A DNA stretch of 64,000 nt, from positions 151,796,426 through 151,860,425 of the forward strand of contig NC_090323.1 of NCBI RefSeq assembly GCF_040869045.1. Reading direction: 5' to 3'. Shown here in pieces: positions 43,376 to 53,878 of this stretch. The position numbers were made by a program, and so were the translations under genes. How positions within the stretch are numbered: position 1 is the first letter of the stretch; each line of letters begins with the position of its first letter. The notes below the pieces were generated by a model. That model did not search any database. It saw only the letters and a list, made by a program, of their open reading frames with translations, and was not told the DNA's origin. This stretch comes from Eurosta solidaginis (lineage: Eukaryota; Arthropoda; Insecta; Diptera; Tephritidae).

Positions 43376-44121
43376 TGTAACGAGTCAATCGGTCAATCAA
43401 ATAACCTTATTGTTTTATGTTATAAAAACACAACACTGTTTACATGCAACTCTGTGCGAATACCATTGTAATACTACTCTGTACATATCGTATGTTTTTA
43501 TGTATATCGCAACCCTGACAATCACTTGTCATCGCTTCGCAAATATTTTCAGTTGTTCATTTTATTATTCAGCCTCTGGCTTCTGACGAGCATTGTTCAC
43601 TATATAGTTTGGCAGCTTAAGTAGAGGTTATGTTGCGAATAGAGTGGAAGGCAGTGGACTAGGCAGTCGAATGTCATATAATGAAGGAATGGTGTTCGGA
43701 GATTTTTCGAAGTTAAAAAAAAAAATGATAAAAGCTTTAATATAAATAAAACTATTGTTTTAATAACAACAAAAACGCCATATATATTCTGTATACATAA
43801 ATATGTAAGGATTATCTCACTTTAAAATTTGAATTAAATAATCTAAAGTTTTGTTTTGAAACTGAGTCGAGAACTGTGCGTGTGAATGTGCGAATTTTCA
43901 CCGATCAGCTGTTAGTTGCGCTACTTGGTAAAATTTACAATGCTGACGAGTGCGGTTCTCGTCCGATATTGCTTCGGACAGTCCAAACTAATACATTTAA
44001 AGCTAAGCTGAAAGTATTTGCATACATATTTTCTGTATATGTTGTAATTTGACTTTGTGTTCAATAAAGTGTCAATGGACACATGTACAATCTGAGAAGC
44101 AAGAATAATTTAGATTCTTCA
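43376..44121 (+). mobile_element. 3' LTR, interrupted by MITE1
   Basis: Without the 352-bp MITE and one 8-bp duplication it is exactly 386 bp, equal to the 5' LTR. Confidence 0.9.
43591..43942 (+). mobile_element. MITE1 copy (352 bp), TSD CTGACGAG
   Basis: Starts CATTGTTCACTATATAGTTT and ends GGTAAAATTTACAATG. The duplication CTGACGAG is at 43583-43590 and 43943-43950; the 5' LTR shows the empty site. Confidence 0.95.
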
Positions 44122-44125
44122 GCCT

Positions 44126-44925
44126 TAATTTTTGTAGCTGTGAAAATCTCCTGCAAATAAAATGGTGCTGTAAGTGCAAACAAATCAAACTCCTATATGA
44201 CACTACTTTATTTTCTATGTATTTTTCTTGTATTCTCTCTTATATTTTTTGTCGAGGGAGCCAATAAGTTTTCAGTACTGGTGTAAGTGTGTGAACTAGA
44301 TTTAAAAAAACTTACGAAATACAAGAAAAATACAACGTAGTTCATTAAAAACAAGCCAGCCAGTTTGTATTTCGATAGGGTTTTTTTGACATTAGGCCGT
44401 TTTTCTTTATTTTTTCTGTTTTCAAATTTTTGTGCATAAAAACACAACTAAATTCAAAGTGTAAATTGTGTGTGCAAACGAGTTTTCAATAAGTGTACAT
44501 TTTTCAGTTTTTCATAGGTAAGGAATTGACCTCCAGATTCTTGTGTTACACAAATATAGTGAACTTGGGTACAGAAATTCATATTAAAAAGTTTTTCACA
44601 ATAATTTCAAAAACTCTACGTTTTCTCTGCTTTTTACACTTAAAGGAGTAACCCTCCGTAATAAATTCAACTTTTAACGAAAATCAATAACTCTGAACTG
44701 AACACTTTTCGCCATGATATAAAATTAAAATGCTGTGGAACAGGACCAACACTTTTGTGACTACATAAACCCTGTTTCAATCGTTTACGTCTCTGCACAG
44801 AACCCTAATTGACCGTTTTTAACCAAAACCACAATGGCAACCCAGATTTTCCCGTTATGCTCACTAAGCGAGTGCCTGTCAGAAAGAAGTCAACACTTTG
44901 TACTTGTACACTATGAATTGACTTA
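44126..44925. mobile_element. hAT-type element E, copy 1, second part
   Basis: From about 44252 it matches 54863-55543 closely (GAACTTGGGTACAGAAATTC, CCCTGTTTCAATCGTTTACG) and ends GTACTTGTACACTATG, the E terminus. Non-coding. Confidence 0.65.
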
Positions 44926-44937
44926 AGGCTCCATTAC

Positions 44938-45283
44938 TGATATTTAGCATAGACTTGACTTGGCTTGCGAACTGTCACTTACAGTTCTGTTAAATTAACA
45001 TTGCATGTTACTGATTACTCAAAACTTAACTTGACTTAGAAGTCTGTTTTTTAATTTTGATTTTCTATGTAAGTTCTAAGTGACGTTTACATTTTGAGAT
45101 GCCATTTGTTTGTTTCCATTTCATTTTGACATTTGGTCATACAAATTGACATTTATTTAAAAATAAATTTCAACGCTGATTATGATGCCAGGTTGTATGC
45201 GTCAAGTGAAGTATAATCGTGGCTAAGCTGCCAAGTTTACGCCAAGTCAAGTCAAGTCTATGCTGAGTATCAGTAATGGGAGC
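44938..45283. mobile_element. Inverted-repeat element F
   Basis: Arms of roughly 40 bp: GCTCCATTACTGATATTTAG at the left, CTGAGTATCAGTAATGGGAG at the right. Flanks TTAAG and TTGAG may be a 5-bp duplication with one change. Non-coding, 346 bp. Confidence 0.6.
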
Positions 45284-45692
45284 TTGAGCTGCAAAGCATT
45301 GTAAACTTTACCAAGTAGCGCAACTAACAGCTGATCGCTCAAAATTAGCACACACACACAAACATCACTAATGGCCATATTACGGAAATCTTTAGGGAAA
45401 TTCAAGTTTTATTTTTAAACAGACATAAAATGTTATAATTTTTGAATATATAGCATCTAGGACACTTAATTGCAGTAATTGAAAGAAAATGTTTGCTTAT
45501 ACGCAAGTATTTAATCATTTTTTCTAAATTCTTTAATATTGATACAATGATTGAAGGTATATGGATCCAATGCAACTCTGCTCTTCCTACTGTTCTTCAT
45601 TCCACTCCATTCGAGTGTCCTCTTTCACTGAATTCGAGTGCCATCCACTCTATTCGCAACATAACCTCAATTTAAGCTGCGAAACTATATAG

Positions 45693-46257
45693 CATTGTAA
45701 ATTTTACGAAGTAGCGCAACTAACAGCTGATCGGTGAAAATTCGCACATTCACACGCACAGCATTGTGAATGATGACAAAGTGTGATCTCTTATCTGTCA
45801 ACTGCCTGACAGGCTGTTCAATATGGCTACTTTTCAGCCTTTTGACAGGCTGTTCAATATGGCGGCGCCTATCTTCAGCGGGTGATAGAAAGAGATACAG
45901 AATGAGACAGCGATAGTGAAATACGAATCAGGTGATCCAATCACTTTGGAATTTTGACGTTTATGCAGAAGAGATCACACTTTGTCATCATTCACAATGA
46001 CGCACAGTTCTCGACTCAGTTTCAAAAAAAAATTTTTGATTATTTAATTCAAATTTTAAAGTGAGATAATCCTTATAAATTTATGTATACAGAATATATA
46101 TGGCGTTTTTGTTGTTATTAAAACAATAGTTTTATTTATATTAAAGCTCCGAACACAATTTCTTCATTATATGACATTCGACTGCCTAGTCCACTGCCTT
46201 CCACTCTATTCGCAACATAACCTCTACTTAAGCTGCCAAACTATATAGTAAACAATG
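45693..46257 (-). mobile_element. MITE1 copy nested in older MITE1, TSD CTATATAG
   Basis: CATTGTAAATTTTACGAAGT to AGTAAACAATG. The duplication CTATATAG is at 45685-45692 and 46258-46265. It contains MITE2. Confidence 0.85.
45762..45999. mobile_element. MITE2 (238 bp) with 31-bp perfect TIR, TSD ACGCACAG
   Basis: Terminal inverted repeats start CATTGTGAATGATGACAAAG and are identical for 31 bp. The duplication ACGCACAG is at 45754-45761 and 46000-46007. An 8-bp duplication and CA...TG ends indicate hAT type. Third level of nesting. Confidence 0.92.
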
Positions 46258-46270
46258 CTATATAGTAATG

Positions 46271-46874
46271 CTGCAAAGCATTATCAGTGAACTGCCAGCA
46301 CAAAGCAAGTAGGATTATATAAAAGAAAAACTTACAAAGCATTTTGCAGAGTCAGCAGCGCCGCTTGCAAAAAGTCATATCCGAAATGCCACTCGGTGGA
46401 TTAAATCCAAGTCAATTATTCAGTGAAATGAAACGCGTTGCTGGAGAATCTATAAGCGAAAATATTTTAATAGATCTCTGGACAGCTCGACTCCCTGCTC
46501 AGGCACGAGCCGCAATTATAGCGTCAGAACATAAAATGTCAAAAAAGGCCAAAATGGCGGATGATATCGTAGAATCGCTAAACGTGGGCGAATCTTTAAA
46601 TTCAGATTCACATATCCGATCGTTAACTAATGAGAAAAACAATAGCGAAACCGTGTCGGCGCTAGAAACCCTACAGAAAGAGATCGCTCAGTTATCTGAA
46701 CGGCTGAATAATTGCACCACCGATCGTGGGTCGTCACGGAACCGCGCCGGAAATCGTCCACGAGAACGTTCAAATACAAATAGAGAAATGTGCTGGTATC
46801 ATCTGACATATGGCAATGACGCTCGAAATTGCCGTAAACCTTGCTGTTTTCCACAATCACAAAAGAAGCCATGA
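46271..46874 (+). pseudogene. Gag C-terminal part of CsRn1-like element, CHCC knuckle
   Basis: Resumes gag with IISELPAQSK, a stop, DYIKEKLTKHFAES, then a 2-base frame change into the frame 46344-46874. That frame holds QQRRLQKVISEMPLGGLNPS and ends with CWYHLTYGNDARNCRKPC. This is a CX2HX9CX3C knuckle, the CHCC type characteristic of the CsRn1 group instead of the usual CCHC. A coiled-coil-like heptad stretch (ALETLQKEIAQLSERLNN) precedes it. Confidence 0.8.
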
Positions 46875-46877
46875 CAT

Positions 46878-47198
46878 ATGCAACACGTTGAAGCTGCTAG
46901 TAAAACCAGCAAATGTTATAAGACAGCTTCAATCAACCGTCTCAAAATCACCGACTCTCGTAATAATACCAAATTTTTAATAGACATCGGAGCTGACGTC
47001 TCGGTGATTCCAAAATCGTTAAGAACCACGACCCTCAACCAAACCAACATGCAACTTTACGCCGCAAACGGCACAAACATAAAGGTATACGGTGAAAAGG
47101 TGCTTACGTTAGATTTGGGCCTGCGCCGACAATTTTCGTGGAAGTTCATCATAGCTGACGTGAACAGTTTCATCTTGGGCGCCGACTTTATATAACAT
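46878..47198 (+). pseudogene. Protease of CsRn1-like element
   Basis: Contains FLIDIGADVSVIP, where the usual DTGAD active site reads DIGAD, and FIIADVNSFILGADFI, the C-terminal ILG motif of retroviral-type proteases. It is interrupted at 47199 by element D. It lies 1-2 codons after gag, in another frame. Confidence 0.75.
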
Positions 47199-48266
47199 CC
47201 CTACAAGAAACGCTGATAGTTTTACTAATACACTCACACTTGTAATTGACAATGCTGATCATGCGATGACGTAAACATTGATACTCAAATTTATGTATGT
47301 TCCTTTGATCGCTCACGCATGTACGCATGTTCCCAACGACAGCCTATAATCATGAAAAAGGACTCAAACTGGGAAAGCTTCGGACACCTGGTACAGAACA
47401 AAAGAACATACAGCAGATACCATTATGCATGTGAGACAGATACATAATTCTCAACGGAATTTTATGTATGCGAGAACAGATTATCCGATTTAATCATGTT
47501 GTCACTACTGACTGTCATATGACAATCAAATGATTATCACGGTTGTTTTGTTATTTTTTAAATTCCGCCATTTTCAACCGACGAAAACCATATAAAAAAT
47601 AAGTTTAAAAAATGAAAAAGAGAGCATTTCAAAGCTCCATGCTAAAAGAAAAAAAAAATCGAAAATAATATTAAAAAATACCAAAAACTGGCGGAATGTA
47701 TGGGGCGCACTCAAAAAATTGATACGCGAAAAATAATAGTGGTTAGTGGTGATTCATTTTTAAATGTGTTTCCGCATGAGGAAAGCGCTCTTCTGTTGTT
47801 TTGTTATTTTCTGAATTTAAATTGAACATTTGAACAATTGAACATTTGAACAATTGAACACGTATGCTTTTATCACGTACAAAATTAAAAACGTAATGAA
47901 ATAAAGTAAATAAAAAGCAAAAAGCATTGTTTCATTTTTGGCGGAATATAACAATGGTCATTTATGATAGTATAACAGTCAAACCTGATATCTACAGTAA
48001 ACAATCATTTATGACACTTTTTGATAGAGTGTCAGCACTGATCCAGGAAAAGGAATGAGAGTGAGCAGTACGGCTATATACTTAATCAGTAGGCCATGTT
48101 GGTGTATAAGAAGGAGACAAAAACTCACACGTACACAGTTGTTTACATCACATTTGCGCAAGCCCCCTTTAGTTTGTGATAGAAAGTTTGTATGAGGCGC
48201 TGATCGTTAGGTTGACATTGCTGACAATCAGATGATAGTCATATGATAGTCAGTGTTCTTGTAGGG
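47199..48266. mobile_element. Inverted-repeat DNA element D, copy 2
   Basis: 1,068 bp with CCCTACAAGAA ends, inverted relative to copy 1. Flanks AT on both sides are a possible 2-bp duplication. The protease-RT reading resumes at 48267. No coding sequence; the class is uncertain. Confidence 0.75.
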
Positions 48267-49053
48267 ATTATGGTCTTTTAATCGACGTCAAACGCAAACG
48301 ACTCATAGACAACTTAAAGAATATTTATACAAACTGCGAATACTCAAGCACACCAGGCAAATTAATCAAAACATTCGACAGCTCCTTGCCAATACCTCCT
48401 ATTTTAGGAGAATACGTAGACATCACTATACCGCAACAGCCAGGAAGCCCAACCATGTCATGCATCGTATCGGGCAACCCGTTTTTTTACGCCTGGAAGG
48501 TTATCACCTGAGAAACTGCAAGCAGCAAAAAACGAAATAGACGAACTTTTACGCCTTGCTATATGTCGACAATCATCAAGCTGTTCCAGCGCTTAATACA
48601 TCGGGTTGTCCGTGGCCTCGATTTCGTATTTGCCTATGTCGACGATATCTGCGTTGCGTCTCGAAATTTATATGAGCACAATCAACACTTACGAATATTG
48701 CTCGATAGGCTCCGGGCAAATAACCTCAGAATTAACGTTGCAAAATGCGAGTTTGCGAAAAGAAAACTGAATTTTCTCGGCCATCACATTTCTCCAGAAG
48801 GAATCCATCCAATTAAAGAACGGGTGGAAGCAATCGAAAATTTCAAATTACCAAATACGGTAAAAGAATTAAAAAGATTCCTGGCAATGATAAATTTCTA
48901 TAGACGTTTTATCCCTAAAGCAATCGATACACAAATGCATTTATTCGCGCTGACACCGGGAAATAAAAAGAATGGCAATTCAAAAATCGAGTGGAGTCCT
49001 GAAGCCATAAAAGCCTTCTCGGAATGTAAACGGCAGTTAGTTAATGCGTCAAG
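48267..49053 (+). pseudogene. RT of CsRn1-like element with internal deletion
   Basis: 48267-48560 reads the pre-RT and fingers start (LLIDVKRKRLIDNLKNIYTN; RLSPEKLQAAKNEIDELLRL). At about 48566 it jumps to LFQRLIHRVVRGLDFVFAYV, so roughly 110 residues of the RT palm are deleted. The catalytic YVDD, FLGHHISPEGI and RFLAMINFYRRFIP follow. Interrupted at 49054 by a MITE1-family element. Confidence 0.85.
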
Positions 49054-49129
49054 CATTGTTTACTATATAGTTTGGCAGCTTAAATAGAGCTTATGTTGCG
49101 AATAGAGTGGAAGGCTGTGGACTAGGCAG

Positions 49130-49402
49130 CATAGTGTACAAGTACAAGTGTGTTGACTTATCTGTCAAGCATTCTGACAGGCACTCGCTGGATTCCGAAT
49201 GACAGCGAATTCAAAATGGATACCATTACCGAGTGCGCCGAATGATTGAAAAATTGAAAAAGTCGATACGATTGGTAGTCAAAAATGTTGTCGTTGAGAC
49301 CAAAAATGCGACTCTAGACCTGAGATTTCCATCAGGTGAGCGAGGCTGTTTGTAGTTTTGACGTTTATCACTTAGTGAACACACTTGTATAGGTACACTA
49401 TG
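49130..49402. mobile_element. MITE3 (273 bp), short form of element E, TSD CTAGGCAG
   Basis: Ends CATAGTGTACAAG ... GGTACACTATG, the termini of element E, plus E interior text (GATTTCCATCAGGTGAGCGA). The duplication CTAGGCAG is at 49122-49129 and 49403-49410. Confidence 0.88.
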
Positions 49403-49535
49403 CTAGGCAGTCGAATGGCATATAATGAAGGATTTGATGTTCGGTGTTTTTTCAAAATTTGCCCGAAATCCTGAATCACAAAATGGAGTGTAGTTAAGTA
49501 CGAAAATGAAAAAATGTAGTTAAGTTTTGCTCCTT

Positions 49536-49725
49536 TTTTTAGCAGGAGATATTCATTTTAAAGATGTAATGTACAAACCAATGTTTATTCTAATACTTTT
49601 TTAGCAGGAGATTTTCATTTTAAAAATGTAATATATAAACCAATGTTCCTTCTATTACTTTTTTAGCAGGATATTTTCATTTTAAAAATGTAATATATAA
49701 ACCAATGTTCCTTCTATTACTCATT
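49536..49725 (+). repeat. Three-copy tandem repeat, about 66-67 bp
   Basis: TTTTTTAGCAGGAGATATTC, then ATTTTAAAGATGTAATGTAC and AAACCAATGTTTATTC, repeated at about 49601 and 49660 with few changes. Confidence 0.8.
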
Positions 49726-50231
49726 TTATCTTTGGAGCTTCACATGCACTTTATAAAAATGTGCTTTTTATTTTTTCGAACTTATTCCTCAATGAAAATA
49801 AATGAAATATGTATTAATGTAAGCATTAATCATGTTTCTTACTTCTTAAATGTTCTTCTTAAGTATTATAAATGTGTTAAAAGTAGGAGGTTTAAAATAA
49901 TATTGACAAATCTGATATGTCAAACTAATTTTATATAGTAAAAATGATTTCATAAATTGCATGCATTTTATACATACGCATTATATTTTCAATTTTCTCT
50001 AACTGTTCGTTTTGTGCTGACTAAATTTTGATTATGCATAACTTTCTTTCGCTATATAAGCTAACAATTCCAGGAGCCGTTTTCGCCATCTTCGGTGAAC
50101 GCTAACAAACACTTTATTTGAAAGAAATCGTTCAGTGATTCGTCAAATAAGGGTTACCTTAAAATAATGGACGTTAAAAGTTCCCCTGTCACATGAGGAA
50201 AGATGAAATACAACTATTTTTATAACATGAA

Positions 50232-50352
50232 GATAGATAGAAAATTTATTGGGGATTGCGCTGCGACCGTTGATCTATTGTGCCCTCATCAGATTGCGTC
50301 GCGTTCCAGGAGGATATGTTCCACCGTCTCTCCTGATCGATCACGAAATCGA
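50232..50352 (-). mobile_element. 3' end of RNase H-bearing LINE
   Basis: GATAGATAG tail, then GACCGTTGATCTATTGTGCC, CCAGGAGGATATGTTCCACC and CCTGATCGATCACGAAATCG, matching 20985-21220. 5'-truncated. Confidence 0.65.
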
Positions 50353-50587
50353 CATGAATACAAAATTATGTTTTTTATTTAGTTGAACGGCGATAGAAAA
50401 TCGGTTTTTTTTTTCTAAAATGCAAGAAACTTCAAGAAGAACGTAAGTTTTTAATTGGTTGTGTGTTGCTTTGACGTTGGCGTTGCGTTGCTTATGGATT
50501 GAAGCACTTAAATCACGTGTGTTCAAAGTCAGATGTAGACGCAACGCAAGTGCCAAAACGACGCAAAAGTATTTGCTTTAGGTGTTT

Positions 50588-51066
50588 GTATTTTTTGTAT
50601 TTGTATTTGTATTTATTAGGCAATTCATCCCAGCACAAGAATTTGGCAAAAATTATTTTATAGTGCTAGTCGGTAAAAGGCATAAAATAGGAACATTTTA
50701 AACTTGAAACTTAAAGCTAATGACTATGGCTAAGAAAAGGTTACAATAAATAATCTATTTAATAAATAAATATAAATAAATAAACGAATGATAGAGTACA
50801 TTTGCTTAGAAGAAATCAATATTTTAATTGTCTAGGTTATTATAGAAACTTGTTAATTCTTTATAATTTATCAATATAAATGTTAGATCTCCTAAAAAGT
50901 TGAACTTAGACAAGATACGCAAGAGGCGTAGCTTCGTAGACGCTCGCAAAATATGGCATGCAGCTAAGATCTCTCTACACCTCAAGATTGCTAATGCTGT
51001 GCCTAATACGCGTCTATGAAGCCACGCCTCGTGTCCATCTTCTCTTGGATTATATTTCAAAGACAT
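50588..51066 (-). mobile_element. 3' end of another non-LTR element
   Basis: On the - strand a frame (51066-50824) encodes HRRVLGTALAILRCREILAA and LGDLTFILINYKELTSFYNN, reminiscent of C-termini of some insect LINE proteins. AT-rich 3' sequence and an (ATACAA)n-like tail at about 50588-50612 follow. Clade not identified. Confidence 0.45.
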
Positions 51067-52419
51067 TTTTTTTAGCTTTAAACTTTGTTCATAATATTCA
51101 TGTACATGTCTACTATTATGGCAGTCGCTTGCATACTACTATTTCATTATTTAAAAAAAAATTAAGTTCGGAAAAATGCAACCTTATCACGTGCATTCTC
51201 AAACACGGTTGCAACACCATGTTATCATTTGGGACCAAAATTTATCGAAAAAAGGACCAGACCTCAAACAATTTTAGTTTTATTCTATTGGTATACAAAC
51301 AATTCGGCAAGTTACTAGAGTATCGTATTTTTTGTAAAAAGCGAAAATTGTAGGATGTTTCAAGGGTGTCTTATATACAATTTTATGAAAAGAGATACTT
51401 GGCTTTACTTCGAACTGCACGAACAAAAATAAAGTGTACCTTTAGGTATCACATTTTCAAATTTTTAGGATAAGACTATGTCTTTCACCAATCTAACGTT
51501 GTGAACTTAGTTTTTCTTGATTGCAATGAAAAAAAATGTATAGCGCAGTTAGGTTTTAGTAAGGAACGGTTTTTATAGATGCTTTCATTTTCACTCACAG
51601 TATAAACTTCATACCAGAGCCTAAATTCAGTAAGTGTGAGTTTTGAACTCAGGCTAAAAATGAAGCGTTTTAAAAGTTCAACTATATATAATAATTGAAC
51701 ACCGATCGGAATATCTAAACACTAAAACAAGTATTTTTCTGATAAGTGCGTTGTTTCACCAAAAATTAATGACAATATGTTTGTCCGAACATTCAACACT
51801 TCATTTTTAATGCCTCTCCTAAATTATCTCCCAAGTGAAATTTCATTCTTCTACTACATTTTATTGATAGAGCAATTTTCTTGGTAAGAATTCCATTGGA
51901 GTAAATTGAAAATTATATGTGGGTAATAGATTTGCGGCAATTTTTTTTTAGCAGTTTTTTGAATTTTGGTTTCAGTGAAAAAGAAATAAAAGTACCAAAA
52001 CCTTGCCGAAAAAGAACCAAAATTGGGAATAGGGACCAAGGGACCATATAGGGGGGAAGAGAATGGACTGTAGTAGCAACCGTGTTCTCAAATGCAAGCT
52101 TCAACATCAAATATATATACATATATGTACTTCGACGTTACGAAATACATTGTCGCGTTGTGAGGCTAAGTATTTTTGCATAAAAGCTTTATGACCACCA
52201 CAATACCACAGATTAAGTATAAAATTTCACAAAAATATTAAATTTTTTCGAAAAATCACACGGAATATCGCAGTTATTGTTTACGAATTTAGAAACAATG
52301 AGAATGGCAAATACGAACGTGTACGAAATGGAATGTCAAAACGTATATGCACATTGTTGCATTTATATGCACGAAAATACTTTAAAATCGCATGAAATTG
52401 TTAAAATAAAGTTCAAAAA
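51067..52419. other. AT-rich interior, nothing recognised
   Basis: About 1.35 kb with only short ORFs and no motif that I recognise. The MITE1-like right end begins at about 52420. Confidence 0.4.
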
Positions 52420-52639
52420 TAAATGATAAAAACTTTAATATAAATAAAAAGATTCTTTTAATAACAACAAAAACGCTTTATATATTCTATTTATATATCA
52501 ATTGGTAAGGAATATCTCACTTTAAAATTTAAGCTAAATAATCTAAAGTTTTTTTTTAAACTGAGTCGAGAACTGTGTGTGTGAATGTGCGAATTTCACC
52601 AATCAGCTGTTAGTTGCGCTACTTGGTAAAATTTACTAT

Positions 52640-52696
52640 GGCGTAAAGTTTGGAACATCCGCAGAAGGACGCTGAACAGTCGCTCTGGGTGGACGC
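52640..52696 (+). pseudogene. Short RNase H-region segment of CsRn1-like element
   Basis: Segment between two insertions that continues the retroelement frame from 49053, reading LEHPQKDAEQSLWVDA and leading into the first RNase H aspartate. It ends in the duplication GTGGACGC of the next insertion. Confidence 0.75.
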
Positions 52697-53477
52697 CAAA
52701 GATGAGTTGATACGAAACATTTGTTTACACTCTCATTTTTTCCGCTCTCACGAGGGATTTATCTGAAATTTGTGTTGGCAACAATCACACATAAATCCGT
52801 CGCGCCAGCTGAAGCGGGTGCCAGAACAAAAAATATGCCACCTAAGACAAAAAACGGGCCAAAAATTTCGGTAAACTTTAGTTTGACCTACAACTGTAGA
52901 ATAGCGTTCAAAAATTATAGGAAAAAGGATAAAAATGTTTGTTTTAATATAAATATTATTAGTTCGATGGCGGAAGGTAAATATTATTTGCCATTCAAAA
53001 GTTATCACTAAAAATAGGTTTTGTAAATATGAGGTCCCGATGCAACCAGTCCATTTTGGTCATAGAACCTGGAACGTCAGACATGTAGGATAAGCCCTGT
53101 ACGTTAAATGATGTTAACTATTATATCATAGGTCCGATTTACTGAAATTTCAAAAGAATATATGGTTTTCACTGCGATTTAAATGCGTTATAATATTTGA
53201 CTAATTAAATTAATCAAAATGTAAATTTTACTTGGTTTTGTTTATATTTAACTCTAACTAGTCGTATTATTGTAAAATAACTTTAAAGAAATAAATATAT
53301 TACGACTATCATTTTATTAAATGATTGAAACTATAATCGCCGAAATGTATGTCAAAAATCTCCATATTCAGATCTATTCATTTTTGTTTGGAGTGGCATC
53401 ATTGATAAATGTTATAAAAAATGTGCATTTTAACAGCGCTCTCTCGAAACAAAGAGTTGCAAATCCATTCTTCTATG
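52697..53477. mobile_element. hAT-type element H (781 bp), TSD GTGGACGC
   Basis: CAAAGATGAGTTGAT at the left and, in reverse, CATAGAAGAATGGAT at the right. The duplication GTGGACGC is at 52689-52696 and 53478-53485. Small ORFs without recognised domains. Confidence 0.85.
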
Positions 53478-53492
53478 GTGGACGCGTCTAAC

Positions 53493-53844
53493 CATTGTTA
53501 ATTTTACCAAGTAGCGCAACTAACAGCTGATCGGTGAAAATTCGCACATTCACACGCACAGTTCCCGACTCAGTTTCAAAAAAAAATTTTAGATTGTTTA
53601 ATTCAAATTTTAAAGTGAGATAATTCTTACAAATTTATGTATACAGAATATATATGGCGCGTTTGTTGTTATTAAAACAATAGTTTTATTTATATTAAAG
53701 CTTTTATCATTTTTTTTTTTAACTTTGAAAAAACTCCGAACACCATTCCTTCATTATATGACATTCGACTGCTTAGTCCACTGCCTTCCACTCTATTCGC
53801 AACATAACCTCTACTTAAGCTGCCAAACTATATAGTAAACAATG
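53493..53844 (-). mobile_element. MITE1 copy (352 bp), TSD CGTCTAAC
   Basis: CATTGTTAATTTTACCAAGT to AGTAAACAATG. The duplication CGTCTAAC is at 53485-53492 and 53845-53852. Confidence 0.92.
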
Positions 53845-53878
53845 CGTCTAACTTCGTTGCTGGGGCAGTGCTACATCA

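Larger units (their letters stand above)
38053..44121 (+). mobile_element. Ty3/gypsy LTR retrotransposon (nearly complete)
   Basis: LTRs 38053-38438 and 43376-44121, target duplication GCCT at 38049-38052 and 44122-44125. It contains gag, protease, RT, RNase H and integrase, no envelope gene. A SINE (39458-39820) interrupts the gag-pol frame, two nonsense codons interrupt pol, and a MITE sits in the 3' LTR. Only three differences between the LTRs by eye suggest a young insertion. It is inserted in hAT-type element E. Confidence 0.9.
45297..46270 (-). mobile_element. Older MITE1-family copy, TSD CTGCAAAG
   Basis: Starts CATTGTAAACTTTACCAAGT, ends TATATAGTAATG. Perfect duplication CTGCAAAG at 45289-45296 and 46271-46278. 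Diverged interior; contains a younger MITE1 (45693-46257). Confidence 0.8.
49054..52639 (+). mobile_element. MITE1-family element expanded to 3.6 kb
   Basis: Starts CATTGTTTACTATATAGTTT and ends GGTAAAATTTACTATG. Flanks GCGTCAAG and GCGTAAAG are an 8-bp duplication with one change. The outer 75 bp and the last 220 bp match MITE1. The interior holds MITE3, a tandem repeat, two LINE 3' ends and AT-rich sequence. Either a larger relative of MITE1 or a MITE swollen by insertions. No transposase found. Confidence 0.65.

Noticed and set aside
47199..48266. Element D as a Helitron (A|TC start)
   Set aside because: It has true inverted termini CCCTACAAGAA/TTCTTGTAGGG and no CTRR end.
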